NCBI GenBank assembly: GCA_020634855.1
Contig: JACKAU010000006.1
Location: 310,001-374,000 of the forward strand
Direction: 5' to 3'
DNA: 64,000 nt
Source: Anaerolineales bacterium
GTDB taxonomy: Bacteria; Chloroflexota; Anaerolineae; 4572-78; J111
Below, piece by piece: positions 43,580 through 51,231 of the stretch. The notes under the pieces were generated by a model. The model ran no database searches and was not told the DNA's origin. It was given only the letters and a program-made list of their open reading frames with translations. Every line of letters begins with the position of its first letter. The first letter of the stretch is position 1. Made by a program: the position numbers and the translations under genes.

Positions 43580-45268
43580 ATGAAGAAGGCATGGTGGAAA
43601 GAAAGTGTAGTCTATCAGATTTATCCGCGCAGTTTCAACGACAGCAACGGCGACGGCATCGGCGACCTGCGGGGGATTATCCAGAAGCTCGACTATCTCA
43701 AGGAGTTGGGCATTGATGTCATCTGGCTGTCGCCCGTTTATAAATCGCCCAACGACGACAACGGCTATGACATTAGCGACTATCGGGACATTATGGACGA
43801 GTTCGGCACGCTGGCCGATTGGGAGGAGCTGCTGGCCGAGATGCACCAACGCGGCCTCAAGTTGGTGATGGACTTGGTGGTCAACCACACCTCCGACGAG
43901 CACGCTTGGTTCCAGGCGTCGCGCCAATCGAAAGACAATCCCTATCGCGATTACTACATCTGGCGGCCGCCCCAGCAGGGCCGCGAGCCGAACAACTGGG
44001 TCTCCTTCTTCAGCGGCTCGGCCTGGCAGTTTGACGAACTAACGGGCGACTATTATCTCCACCTTTTTTCCAAAAAGCAGCCGGACCTGAATTGGGAAAA
44101 TCCGCAGGTACGCCGGGCAGTGTACGAGATGATGCACTGGTGGTTGCAGAAGGGCGTCGATGGCTTTCGCATGGATGTGATTAATATGATCTCTAAAACG
44201 CCCGGCCTGCCGGACGCGCCGATAGTTAACAGCAGCCGCTACCAATTTGGCGGCCTGTATTTCATCAACGGGCCGCGTATGTTGGAATTTTTGGGCGAGA
44301 TGAAGCAAGAGGTGCTGTCCCAATATGATATTATGACCGTGGGCGAGACGCCGCTGGTGACGACCCAAAACGGCATCGAGATCACCCACGAAGAGACCGG
44401 GGTGTTGAATATGTTGTTCCAATTCGAGCATATGGACCTGGATGCCGACGTCGGCGGCGCGTCGTCTCGCTGGAGCGTCAAACCCTGGAGTCTGGTCGAG
44501 CTGAAGCAGATTATGACTCGCTGGCAAAAGGATTTGGAGGCTGGCGGCTGGAACAGCATCTATTTGACCAACCACGACCAGCCGCGGCCGGTCTCGCGCT
44601 TCGGCAACGACGGCCCGTACCGGGTCGAGTCGGCCAAACTGCTGGCTACGTTCACCCACATGCTGCAAGGCACGCCCTACGTCTATCAAGGCGAAGAGAT
44701 CGGCATGACCAACGTCGCCTTTGACTCGATTGACGATTATCGGGATATCGAGGCGCTGAATATGTACCACGAACTGGTAGCCGAGCAGGGTATAGCCGAG
44801 TCGGATATCCTGCCTATCCTTCACGCCAAAAGCCGCGATAACGCCCGCACACCGGTGCAGTGGGACGCCAGCCCCCAGGCCGGCTTCACCAGCGGCGATC
44901 CCTGGATTAAGGTCAACCCCAACTATAAAACGATCAACGTCCGGCAAGCATTAGCCGACCCGAACTCTGTTTTCTATTACTATCAACAGCTCATCCGCCT
45001 GCGCCACGAGCAGCCGGTGATCGTCTACGGCCGGTACGACCTTATTCTGGACGACCACGAAGAAATCTACGCCTTCACCCGCACCCTGGACGATGACCGC
45101 CTGCTGGTCATCCTCAACTTCCGCGAGGCGACGCCGGTGTTCACTCTGCCGGCCGATATTCAATTTACCCAGCCGGAACTGCTCATCAGCAACTACGAGG
45201 TCGATGCGGCTGAAGAGATCCACTCGCTGACGCTGCGGCCGTTTGAGGCGCGAGTATACCGGCTGTAG
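43580..45268 (+). CDS. malL: GH13 oligo-1,6-glucosidase-type alpha-glucosidase
   Basis: A 562-residue cytoplasmic glycoside hydrolase. It starts WWKESVVYQIYPRSF, with the GH13 regions DLVVNHTS, GFRMDVINM (nucleophile Asp199), VGETP (acid/base Glu256) and NHDQPR (Asp333). The Val after the nucleophile (Val200) and the QPDLNW segment before it are those of oligo-1,6-glucosidases (GH13_31), as opposed to alpha-1,4-specific enzymes with Ala or Thr there. The start MKKAWWKES has an AAGGAAG site; an ATG-like start 36 bases upstream would be in the REP-like repeat. Isomaltose-type sugars are likely substrates, with trehalose 6-phosphate or sucrose as alternatives. It stands alone with no sugar transporter nearby. 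Confidence 0.9.
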   Translation: MKKAWWKESVVYQIYPRSFNDSNGDGIGDLRGIIQKLDYLKELGIDVIWLSPVYKSPNDDNGYDISDYRDIMDEFGTLADWEELLAEMHQRGLKLVMDLVVNHTSDEHAWFQASRQSKDNPYRDYYIWRPPQQGREPNNWVSFFSGSAWQFDELTGDYYLHLFSKKQPDLNWENPQVRRAVYEMMHWWLQKGVDGFRMDVINMISKTPGLPDAPIVNSSRYQFGGLYFINGPRMLEFLGEMKQEVLSQYDIMTVGETPLVTTQNGIEITHEETGVLNMLFQFEHMDLDADVGGASSRWSVKPWSLVELKQIMTRWQKDLEAGGWNSIYLTNHDQPRPVSRFGNDGPYRVESAKLLATFTHMLQGTPYVYQGEEIGMTNVAFDSIDDYRDIEALNMYHELVAEQGIAESDILPILHAKSRDNARTPVQWDASPQAGFTSGDPWIKVNPNYKTINVRQALADPNSVFYYYQQLIRLRHEQPVIVYGRYDLILDDHEEIYAFTRTLDDDRLLVILNFREATPVFTLPADIQFTQPELLISNYEVDAAEEIHSLTLRPFEARVYRL

Positions 45269-45366
45269 TAGGGGATTTTTGGGGTGTTTATTAGGTTAGG
45301 TCACTCAAAATTCCGCTCGATGTTCCATCCGGGGGTAGGGGGTAGGTAGTAGGGATTAAGGGGTCA

Positions 45367-45450
45367 AAACACTGAACCACTGATTGAACTGAATACACTG
45401 AAAGCAATGATTTCTCAACGCGTTCGTAAAATTTCAGTGGTTCAGTGTTT
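45367..45450. repeat. Inverted repeat (AAACACTGAACCACTGA type)
   Basis: AAACACTGAACCACTGA at 45367-45383 and TCAGTGGTTCAGTGTTT at 45434-45450 are perfect inverted ends of an 84-bp segment without coding capacity. Confidence 0.85.
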
Positions 45451-45500
45451 CAAGAACAGCGATATTTCATTTTGTTAGCCCCAAGTCGCTGCCTAACCAG

Positions 45501-45582
45501 AAGGATTTACCGCACTAAAATTTCTCCTTTCCGCCAAGCGGGAACGTCGATCCGACCGCTTTTTTGATGTCTCGTCAACTAA
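45501..45582. repeat. Two degenerate 41-bp units outside array 2
   Basis: The segment from 45542 (GAACGTCGATCCGACCGCTT onward) has the unit length and layout of array 2, and the 41 bases before it end in TTTCCGCCAAGCGG, similar to the unit end. They are separated from the main array by 122 bases, one less than three units. Confidence 0.55.
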
Positions 45583-45615
45583 GCACATCCGCTAACACCC
45601 CACTTGAGTGGAATG

Positions 45616-45690
45616 GACAGGATTTACAAGACTACCAAGATTTTTGAAGTTTATAGCAAAAATAATCCTGTAAATCTTGTTAATCCTGTC
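45616..45690. repeat. Inverted repeat (GACAGGATTTACAAGA type)
   Basis: GACAGGATTTACAAGA on the left pairs imperfectly with TCTTGTTAATCCTGTC on the right, and AGATTTTT with AAAAATAAT within. It lies in the gap between the two outlying units and the main part of array 2. Confidence 0.7.
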
Positions 45691-45704
45691 TAAATTTCCA
45701 CGAA

Positions 45705-46155
45705 GAACGTCCTGTCGGTAACTTTTTCGACCTTCCGCTAGCCCCGAACATCGTCTCAGTTACTTTTTCGACCTTCCGCTAGCCCGGAATATCGTCTCAG
45801 TTACTTTTTCGACCTTCCGCTAGCCCCGAACATCCTGTCGGTAACTTTTTCGACCTTCCGCTAGCCCCGAACATCCTGTCGGTAACTTTTTCGACCTTCT
45901 TCTCACCAAGAACGTCCTGTCGGTAACTTTTTCGACCTTCCGCTAGCCCCGAACATCGTCTCGGTAACTTTTTCGATGTTCCGCTAGCCCGGAACATCCC
46001 CTCGGTAACTTTTGCGATGTTCCGCTAGCCCGGAACGTCCTTTCGGCAGCTTTTTCGATGTTCCGCTAGCCCGGAACATCCTGTCGGTAACTTTTTCGAT
46101 GTTCCGCTAGCCTGGAACATCTTCTCGGCAGCTTTTCCGATGTCTCACCCACAAA
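45705..46155. repeat. 41-bp direct repeat array 2
   Basis: Eleven contiguous units of exactly 41 bp start at 45705, 45746, 45787, 45828, 45869, 45910, 45951, 45992, 46033, 46074 and 46115. A typical unit begins GAACATCGTCTCGGTAACTT and ends TTCCGCTAGCCCC. Units 1-6 carry CGACCTTC and units 7-10 CGATGTTC in the middle, showing two subfamilies; the last is degenerate. No spacers are present. The array ends 62 bases before the -35 element of the promoter for the gene at 46314. The period of 41 is the same as array 1 at 13879, though the sequences differ. Confidence 0.93.
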
Positions 46156-46217
46156 GACCATCGGCTCGGCGACTGTTAGGATCGTCGAGCAACCGGAATG
46201 AAAAATTGGGTCGTCGG

Positions 46218-46246
46218 TAGACTTCCTTTTTAAGAGCGGTTATAAT
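46218..46246 (+). promoter_or_regulatory. Sigma70-type promoter of cassette 2
   Basis: TAGACT at 46218-46223 and a perfect TATAAT at 46241-46246 with a 17-base spacer. The start site would be near 46253, giving a leader of about 60 bases before the ATG at 46314. It rules out the ATG at 46245, which overlaps the -10 element. Confidence 0.75.
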
Positions 46247-46313
46247 GATTCTAACCAATCGAATACATCTTCATCTTAGCTACCTATATCTGGAACTCGA
46301 AAGGAAACTTCTG

Positions 46314-47207
46314 ATGCTGAAACTAGCGCTTGATAACAGCAGCCCCTACCATGTTTTTGTACCTGACATTGATCACCCGGTGGAGTTGATTAATCTGGGC
46401 GACGCCTTTTTGAGCTACGACCGAACCCTGCCGCCGGAGGAGCAGTCGCCGCTGGCCCCCTATTTGGCCGCTCTCGTAGCCGGCTGTGCGCCCCTCCAAA
46501 AAAATTTTTACCACAGTGAAGCCCAACGCTCCATCGCCTCGGAAAAGGTCAAGGCGTTTGAAACGGAACTCCGTCAAGCCCTCAAATTGATCCAACACCA
46601 GTTAAAGGCAAAGTTTTGGACGACCCCGGCCCAGGCCGAAAAGTGGGGCTTTGAGGTGAACCACGCCACCGGCAACATTATGCTGCCGGACACCCCCCGA
46701 GCGCGCTGGCGAGCCTTAGGCCAATACATCGCCCAGGAAGAGAGCCTCCCGCCTACCGACCGTTTCCCCACCCCCGATTTAGCCCGGCTGGTCGAACTGC
46801 GCCGGCAGATCATCCTCAATCGCCGCATCCGCCGCGCCAACCGCGCCCAACGCAAGATGAGCCGCGCCTCCCGCGACACCCTGCTGCAACACCTCAGAGA
46901 CGTCCTGCGGGTCGCCGGCGCGATTATCATTATCCTCCAGTTTGACCACACCATTTCGCTCGATCTGCAAAAGTGGGGTTTTGAGGTGGTTAAGCGGCCG
47001 TGTAAGAGTAAAGCTCGGATTCAGGGAAGGCGGTTGAGGGGGTTGTTGAGAGGGGCGGAGGCTAAGATTAACGCTAACGTCGCAAAGAGACACAAGAGAC
47101 GCCAACGCCCAATTTTGATCTTTCGCGGTGTTGGCGTCTTTTGTGTTTTTTGGCTTTGGTTGAACAAGAAGAGCTTACAGGATAGAAGAAATAAGTTTTG
47201 TCCTTAA
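46314..47207 (+). CDS. Helical protein of cassette 2, paralog of the 14213 gene
   Basis: About 297 residues, unrecognised family. The N-terminus (MLKLALDNSSPYHVFVP, then FLSYDRTLPPEEQSP) and the two modules with W-G-F-x-V motifs (EKWGFEV and QKWGFEV) align with the product of 14213. Between them are long amphipathic helices rich in Arg/Lys (ILNRRIRRANRAQRKMSRAS). The tail after about residue 235 differs from the paralog and is basic; it runs across an inverted repeat (near 47083-47140), so the original stop may have been lost. The ATG has an AAAGGAAA site. The strongly basic helices are compatible with nucleic-acid binding, which is inference. Confidence 0.78.
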   Translation: MLKLALDNSSPYHVFVPDIDHPVELINLGDAFLSYDRTLPPEEQSPLAPYLAALVAGCAPLQKNFYHSEAQRSIASEKVKAFETELRQALKLIQHQLKAKFWTTPAQAEKWGFEVNHATGNIMLPDTPRARWRALGQYIAQEESLPPTDRFPTPDLARLVELRRQIILNRRIRRANRAQRKMSRASRDTLLQHLRDVLRVAGAIIIILQFDHTISLDLQKWGFEVVKRPCKSKARIQGRRLRGLLRGAEAKINANVAKRHKRRQRPILIFRGVGVFCVFWLWLNKKSLQDRRNKFCP

Positions 47208-47230
47208 TCCCTAATCCATACCCTCTATCC

Positions 47231-47304
47231 CTCGGTTTCGATACGCCATCGGCAGCTTGAGTTAGCTTTTTGCTATTGATAAAGCTTTTGGTTTGTGTGA
47301 TAAT
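47231..47304 (+). promoter_or_regulatory. Promoter segment, copy 1 of a duplicated sequence
   Basis: TTGATA at 47276-47281 and GATAAT at 47299-47304 with a 17-base spacer. The sequence from CTCGGTTTCGA through CGGCAGCTTGAGT to TTTGTGTGATAATAGG recurs at 51038-51105. Here it is upstream of the reverse-transcriptase remnant. Confidence 0.6.
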
Positions 47305-47435
47305 AGGTCTAGGGAAGTGTTTAATGATTAGGCTTGATGAGGAATAGGGTCGGTTGGGGAAGTTGATCTAACATCATTGGACGGTTGAGATACTAAGGGC
47401 TTGTAAATTTTTAACTTCCCGCATATCACCTCGTT

Positions 47436-48975
47436 TTGCACACTGAATGTGGGTTACATCCCGATAGTCCGGGAATTTATATTTTTGAGAAACTTTCTTC
47501 CTATGATAAAAAAATATCAACATTTATTGCCTCTGATTACGACAAAACATTGTTTCCATTGGAAACGAATAAGTTTCTCGCAACTCAGCTTCCTGAAAAA
47601 CTCCATCAAGCAACTGAAAGGATTTTGTCTGGAGTAGGGGATTTCTAAGCCAGCAACGGGTTTTTGCTGCCAAACCTGACTATTTGCTGAGAAGAACTGT
47701 AAAACTTGATCCTGTTGCTGAGTGGTTTGTATATTTCATGGTTTACAAATATCGAGATAAATTCAAACCTCACCCATTGGAGCATAGGCAATGGTTTGGT
47801 TATTACTTTAAATCAGGAATACCTGTTCCTGGTCGAGAATCATATCAAGAATTTAAGACCAATTATAGAGAATTGTTACAAGAGTATAAGTACTCCTTAG
47901 AGTTTGATGTATCACAATATTTTAACTCCATTTACCATCATGATCTCCTCACATGGTTTCAGCGGATTAGCAATAATATAGAAGATATCAATGCCTTTGG
48001 TTCATACTTTCGGGAAATTAATGCTGGTCGTTCTCTCGATTGTTTTTACCTCAGGGCTTTATCCCTGCAAAATGATAGGCAATTCGTTCTTGAATTTTGT
48101 TGATTTCAATGGGCAAATTCGCTGCGCAAAGTACATAAGATTTATGGATGATTTTGTGCTTTTTGATGATGATGCAAGTCTTCTCTTGGAAGATTTTTAC
48201 TTGATACAAACTTTGTTAGGGAAATATGGCTTGGCTGTTAGTCAATATAAAACTGTACTGCCCTTTAATCGCAAAGTAAGCGAAACTAATGAGAAGATTG
48301 ATGATACAAAAATCGAACTGTTACGAATAAAGAGATACTATTAAAAGATTATGATGCCTTTAATCGTGACGCTGAGGATGAAATCCAAATTGACCTGCAA
48401 CCTGAACAACGTGATTTTTTGCTTGATTTACTTAACAATGAATCAATAGAAGAAGAAGATGCAGAGCTTGTTTTGGTTCTAATGAAGGATGACTGGGAAA
48501 GAGTTTTTGATAGAGTAGTGGAAGTAGTATTTGAGTTCCCAAACCTGGCCAAAAATGCCTATAACTTTTTTTTCAGCATGTTGAAGATCGAAATACAGTT
48601 GCATATGTTCTATTACAGGAGATAAAAACTGGAAAAACCTTAGTGAATTCCAGTTATTCTGGATGGCAAAAGATGCTTGAGGATTTTCTTTTTACAACCA
48701 AATATACCGGACAACTTTTATATGAACTATTCAATCATAGATCAGCAACCCAAATTTCAAAGGCAAAAATCCTTGAAATCCAAAATAGTTTTTATGGTCT
48801 TCCTGAACTACGAATGGAATTTCTTCGAGCAGGTAGGTCCGATTGGTTAGCTTGGTGCGCTGCAAAGGGGGCAATATGCAGTGAGCCAAAAACACAGAGA
48901 AATCATACTTTAAAATATTTCAGGAGATCGTCTGAACTAAACAGCCTTATAACTGAAGCAGTAACAACTGCTTAA
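47436..48975 (+). pseudogene. Frameshifted reverse transcriptase
   Basis: Five reading-frame pieces on the plus strand together resemble a bacterial reverse transcriptase of the Abi/DRT (unknown-group) type. Visible elements in order are LRRTVKLDPVAEWF, a motif A segment LEFDVSQYFNSIYHHDLL near 47900, GRSLDCF joined to SGLYPCKMIGNSFLNFVD near 48040-48100, and the catalytic YIRFMDDFVLF near 48135. Frame changes occur near 47640, at a T5 run (48043-48047), near 48340 and at a T8 run (48566-48573). The last part (AYVLLQEIKTGKTL onward) is helical. As written it cannot make one protein. Phage-defence reverse transcriptases are the closest style, but the class is not settled. Base composition is AT-richer than the neighbours, suggesting transfer. 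Confidence 0.7.
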
Positions 48976-49076
48976 TTGAGGTACACCATAACGAAAGATG
49001 CAAGGAATAAAGTTTAGAGACAAAAGTTATAGAAAACATTTTGAACCCATTTTATGTGAATGGTTCCAATTGCTCA

Positions 49077-49168
49077 GTCGTAGATTGAGTCTCACCCTTC
49101 GCCTCAACCCCTTTTGCTCTTTTCGCCAATTGTTCGTCGGTTTCGCGTCTCTACCCGCCCTACGGGCT
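49077..49168. repeat. 95-bp accessory-island repeat, copy 1
   Basis: Starts AGTCGTAGATTGAGTCTCAC, contains TTTCGCCAATTGTTCGTCGG and ends with CCCTACGGGCTAT. Diverged copies are at 49903-49996 and 50891-50986. The ends GTCGTAGG and CCTACGG are inverted, so the element is palindromic overall. Confidence 0.75.
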
Positions 49169-49243
49169 ATTTTTCTGGTTATGTTTATAATTACAAACTT
49201 AGGCGAGGCATCCTATACTCAATAAGCCGATATGGAGATAACG

Positions 49244-49495
49244 ATGAGTCAAAAATTAATGGGGCGTTATATTGTTACAGATCCTAAGATTTGCCACGGT
49301 AAGCCAACTTTTCGGGGCACCCGCATTATGGTGTCGCAAGTTTTAGAACAAGTTTCTAATGGAATGGCATGGGAAGCCATTATAGAGGAATGGCGAGGTA
49401 GTATTACGAAAGAGGCTATTGCCGAAGCCGTGCGTCTGGCCAGTCAAGCATTTATTGAACATGCGGATGAATATGTGTTAGAACCGGCGGCATGA
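49244..49495 (+). CDS. DUF433 protein (antitoxin-like)
   Basis: An 83-residue protein with the DUF433 layout: YIVTDPKICHGKPTFRGTRI, then a helix with VSQVLEQVSNG and a final EWRGSITKEAIAEAVRLASQ. DUF433 proteins resemble the antitoxin partner of DUF5615 (PIN-like) toxins. A TGGAG site lies 7 bases upstream of this ATG; an ATG 12 bases earlier is also possible. The stop overlaps the ATG of the next gene, a coupling usual for such pairs. Confidence 0.85.
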   Translation: MSQKLMGRYIVTDPKICHGKPTFRGTRIMVSQVLEQVSNGMAWEAIIEEWRGSITKEAIAEAVRLASQAFIEHADEYVLEPAA

Positions 49496-49882
49496 TTTTA
49501 CTGGATGAGAATTTTCCAGAGAGCCAACATCAACTTTTACGGAGTTGGCGTATTCGACCTCAACAGATTGGTTATGAGATAGGTCGTAAGGGGATGCAAG
49601 ATGAGGAAATAATTCCCTTTTTACATCAGCTTCGTCGGCCAACTTTTTTTTACGCTCGACGATGACTTTGACAGACGAGAGCTATGTCACGCCGGGTATT
49701 GTCTAGTTTTCATCAATGCCGGTCAATATGAAGCCGCTTCGTTTGTCCGACGAGTACTTCGTCATAAGCAATTTAACACTCAGGCTAAACGGATGGGCGC
49801 AGTGATGCGCGTTTCGCATACGGGTATCATTGTATGGTATCTCCATGCAGAGGAAGGGGTATCCGTAGAGTGGAGAGACTGA
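49493..49882 (+). pseudogene. DUF5615 PIN-like toxin, frameshifted at T8
   Basis: The frame starts MILLDENFPESQHQLLRSW, as DUF5615 proteins do (conserved LLDEN/P near the N-terminus), and continues to LRRPTFF. There a run of eight T (49644-49651) puts the frame off by one; dropping one T restores TLDDDFDRRELCHAGYCLV and continues to a stop at 49880-49882, giving about 129 residues. Either the toxin is inactive or the homopolymer length is wrong. It overlaps the DUF433 gene. Confidence 0.75.
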
Positions 49883-49902
49883 AATAGAAGAAGCTAAACC
49901 CA

Positions 49903-49996
49903 GTCGTAGGTTGGGTCGAGAAACGAGACTCAACACCTTTCTCCTCTTTCGCCTATTGTTCGTCGGGTTTCGGACCTTAACTTGAACTACAGGCTG
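49903..49996. repeat. 95-bp accessory-island repeat, copy 2
   Basis: GTCGTAGGTTGGGTCGAGAA at the left, CAACACCTTTCTCCTCTTTC in the middle and TTCGTCGGGTTTCGGACC to GAACTACAGG at the right. It matches the copy at 50891 closely. Confidence 0.8.
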
Positions 49997-50056
49997 CTTT
50001 TCAAGAAATAACGCCAGCACTAATCGAGGTAGCAAATCATCAGATAAGTTGTAGAT

Positions 50057-50401
50057 TTGGCCAAAAAGGCTAAAATAGTTCTTATGTTAGATGATTTGTT
50101 ATTTCAGGTGCTCACGCCCTTAAATTTTTACGTTCGGATTACTCGTTCATATTGGGCATATATCATTGCGGTCAAGCATCCGGCTATGACCGGTCGAGAC
50201 CAAGATGTTCAAGAGGCTCTTCAAAACCCAGATGAGATCAGAGTAAGCCGAAGTGACCCCAATGTATATCTATTTTACAAATCCGAGAAAGTAAACCGCT
50301 GGGTTTGTGCCGTCGCCAAACGGTTAAATGGGGAAGGGTTTTTGATCACGACCTACCCGACTGATGCTATCAAGGAAGGAACAAAGATATGGCCCAAGTA
50401 A
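50057..50401 (+). CDS. DUF4258-like small protein (toxin-like partner)
   Basis: About 105-114 residues. The pattern SYWAYIIAVKHPAMTGRDQD followed by ALQNPDEIRVSRSDPNVYLF and EGFLITTYPTDAIKEG resembles small proteins commonly paired with DUF2283, in a DUF4258- or PBECR-like fold, which would be RNase-like. The start is uncertain: TTG at 50057 or ATG at 50084 (MLDDLLFQV). It overlaps the following DUF2283 gene by 13 bases. A type II toxin-antitoxin function is inferred from the pairing only. Confidence 0.7.
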   Translation: MAKKAKIVLMLDDLLFQVLTPLNFYVRITRSYWAYIIAVKHPAMTGRDQDVQEALQNPDEIRVSRSDPNVYLFYKSEKVNRWVCAVAKRLNGEGFLITTYPTDAIKEGTKIWPK

Positions 50402-50601
50402 AAGTATATTATGATAAGCTTGGCAATACGCTAACGGTTTGGTTTGATGATCCGCAGCAAGAATATATCAGTGAAGAAACAGGCGAAGAAGTCATTTTGA
50501 TGAAAGACAAGACAGGGCGGGTCATTGGGTTTGAAAAGTTGAATTTCACCTTGGCGGAGACGGAGCAATTACAAGTGGCCTTTGAGGCGATGGCTGTATA
50601 A
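50389..50601 (+). CDS. DUF2283 family protein
   Basis: A 70-residue protein with VKVYYDKLGNTLTVWFDDPQ, ISEETGEEVILMKDK and TGRVIGFEKLNF, which is the DUF2283 pattern (Tyr-Asp near start, D-x-x-G-x-x-I-G-x-E in the middle). DUF2283 proteins are typically the second gene after a DUF4258-like partner and are thought to act as antitoxins. It overlaps the preceding gene. Confidence 0.85.
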   Translation: MAQVKVYYDKLGNTLTVWFDDPQQEYISEETGEEVILMKDKTGRVIGFEKLNFTLAETEQLQVAFEAMAV

Positions 50602-50644
50602 AGTTTCTGACTCATCCTGAATATGATCGAGGGACGTGGAAAAA

Positions 50645-50836
50645 ATGACAGCCATTGCAACGGGAGAATTAGCCCAGGCTTGGGGCAAATTACAAGCCAT
50701 TGTACCGCTCACAGCTATTCACAATGAGCAACAATATGATCAAACTATAGAAACTTTACACGCTTTGTGGGATGTTGTCGGCGAGGATGAAACCCATCCC
50801 TTATATGAACTTCTGGATACGCTAGGGACCCTGTAA
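50645..50836 (+). CDS. HigA-like antitoxin N-terminal fragment
   Basis: A 63-residue protein whose sequence (AWGKLQAIVPLTAIHNEQQY, then HALWDVVGEDETHPLYELLD TLG split across helices) matches the N-terminal half of HigA-type antitoxins. The DNA-binding helix-turn-helix half that normally follows is missing. No HigB toxin gene is next to it. It is probably a truncated orphan. Confidence 0.65.
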   Translation: MTAIATGELAQAWGKLQAIVPLTAIHNEQQYDQTIETLHALWDVVGEDETHPLYELLDTLGTL

Positions 50837-50890
50837 TCCTTTTTTGCCCACATTTTCCTTCCCCAATCCATTTCTCCGCTATTATTATTA

Positions 50891-50986
50891 GTCGTAGGTT
50901 GGGTCTCGTTTCTCGACCCAACACCTTTCTCCTCTTTCGCCCATTGTTCGTCGGGTATCGGACCTCAACCCGACCTACGGACTATT
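50891..50986. repeat. 95-bp accessory-island repeat, copy 3
   Basis: GTCGTAGGTTGGGTCTCGTT at the left and TTCGTCGGGTATCGGACC to CCGACCTACGG at the right. The ends GTCGTAGGTTGGGT and ACCCGACCTACG... are nearly inverted. It is the most complete of the three copies. Confidence 0.85.
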
Positions 50987-51037
50987 CACCCTTCATCATT
51001 CACAATTAAGCCCCACGCCCTTTCCCCTACCGCTCGG

Positions 51038-51102
51038 TTTCGACATCCCGCCGGCAGCTTGAGTGAACGTTTTTTTGTAAAGTCTTCGCTTTGTGTGATA
51101 AT
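51038..51102 (+). promoter_or_regulatory. Promoter segment, copy 2 of a duplicated sequence
   Basis: TTGTAA at 51075-51080 and GATAAT at 51097-51102 with a 16-base spacer. The surrounding CGGTTTCGACATCCCGCC and CGGCAGCTTGAGT match the segment at 47231. It lies about 125 bases upstream of the gene at 51232. Confidence 0.55.
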
Positions 51103-51231
51103 AGGCTCCCCCAATTAAATTTGATGACTAACCCAATCGAGGCAAGACGATAACTTGATATCGAGTTGTAAAATCGCCGCTCGTCGTGGTTAGAGGCCAT
51201 GCTTTAAACTCTAAAAGGAAACCGACTAACA

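Larger units (their letters stand above)
45269..46217. other. Repeat-rich intergenic region upstream of cassette 2
   Basis: About 950 bases without a gene. From left to right it holds an inverted repeat (45367-45450), two degenerate 41-bp units (45501-45582), an inverted repeat replacing or inserted in the array (45616-45690), and eleven contiguous 41-bp units (45705-46155). The arrangement resembles that upstream of cassette 1. Confidence 0.75.
50840..51231. other. Repeat-bearing spacer before secreted-protein gene
   Basis: This non-coding stretch carries copy 3 of the 95-bp island repeat (50891-50986) and copy 2 of a duplicated promoter segment (51038-51102). Nothing else was recognised. 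Confidence 0.65.

Noticed and set aside
45705..46155. CRISPR array
   Set aside because: The 41-bp units are head-to-tail with no unique spacers, and no cas genes are nearby. The same holds for 13879-14079.
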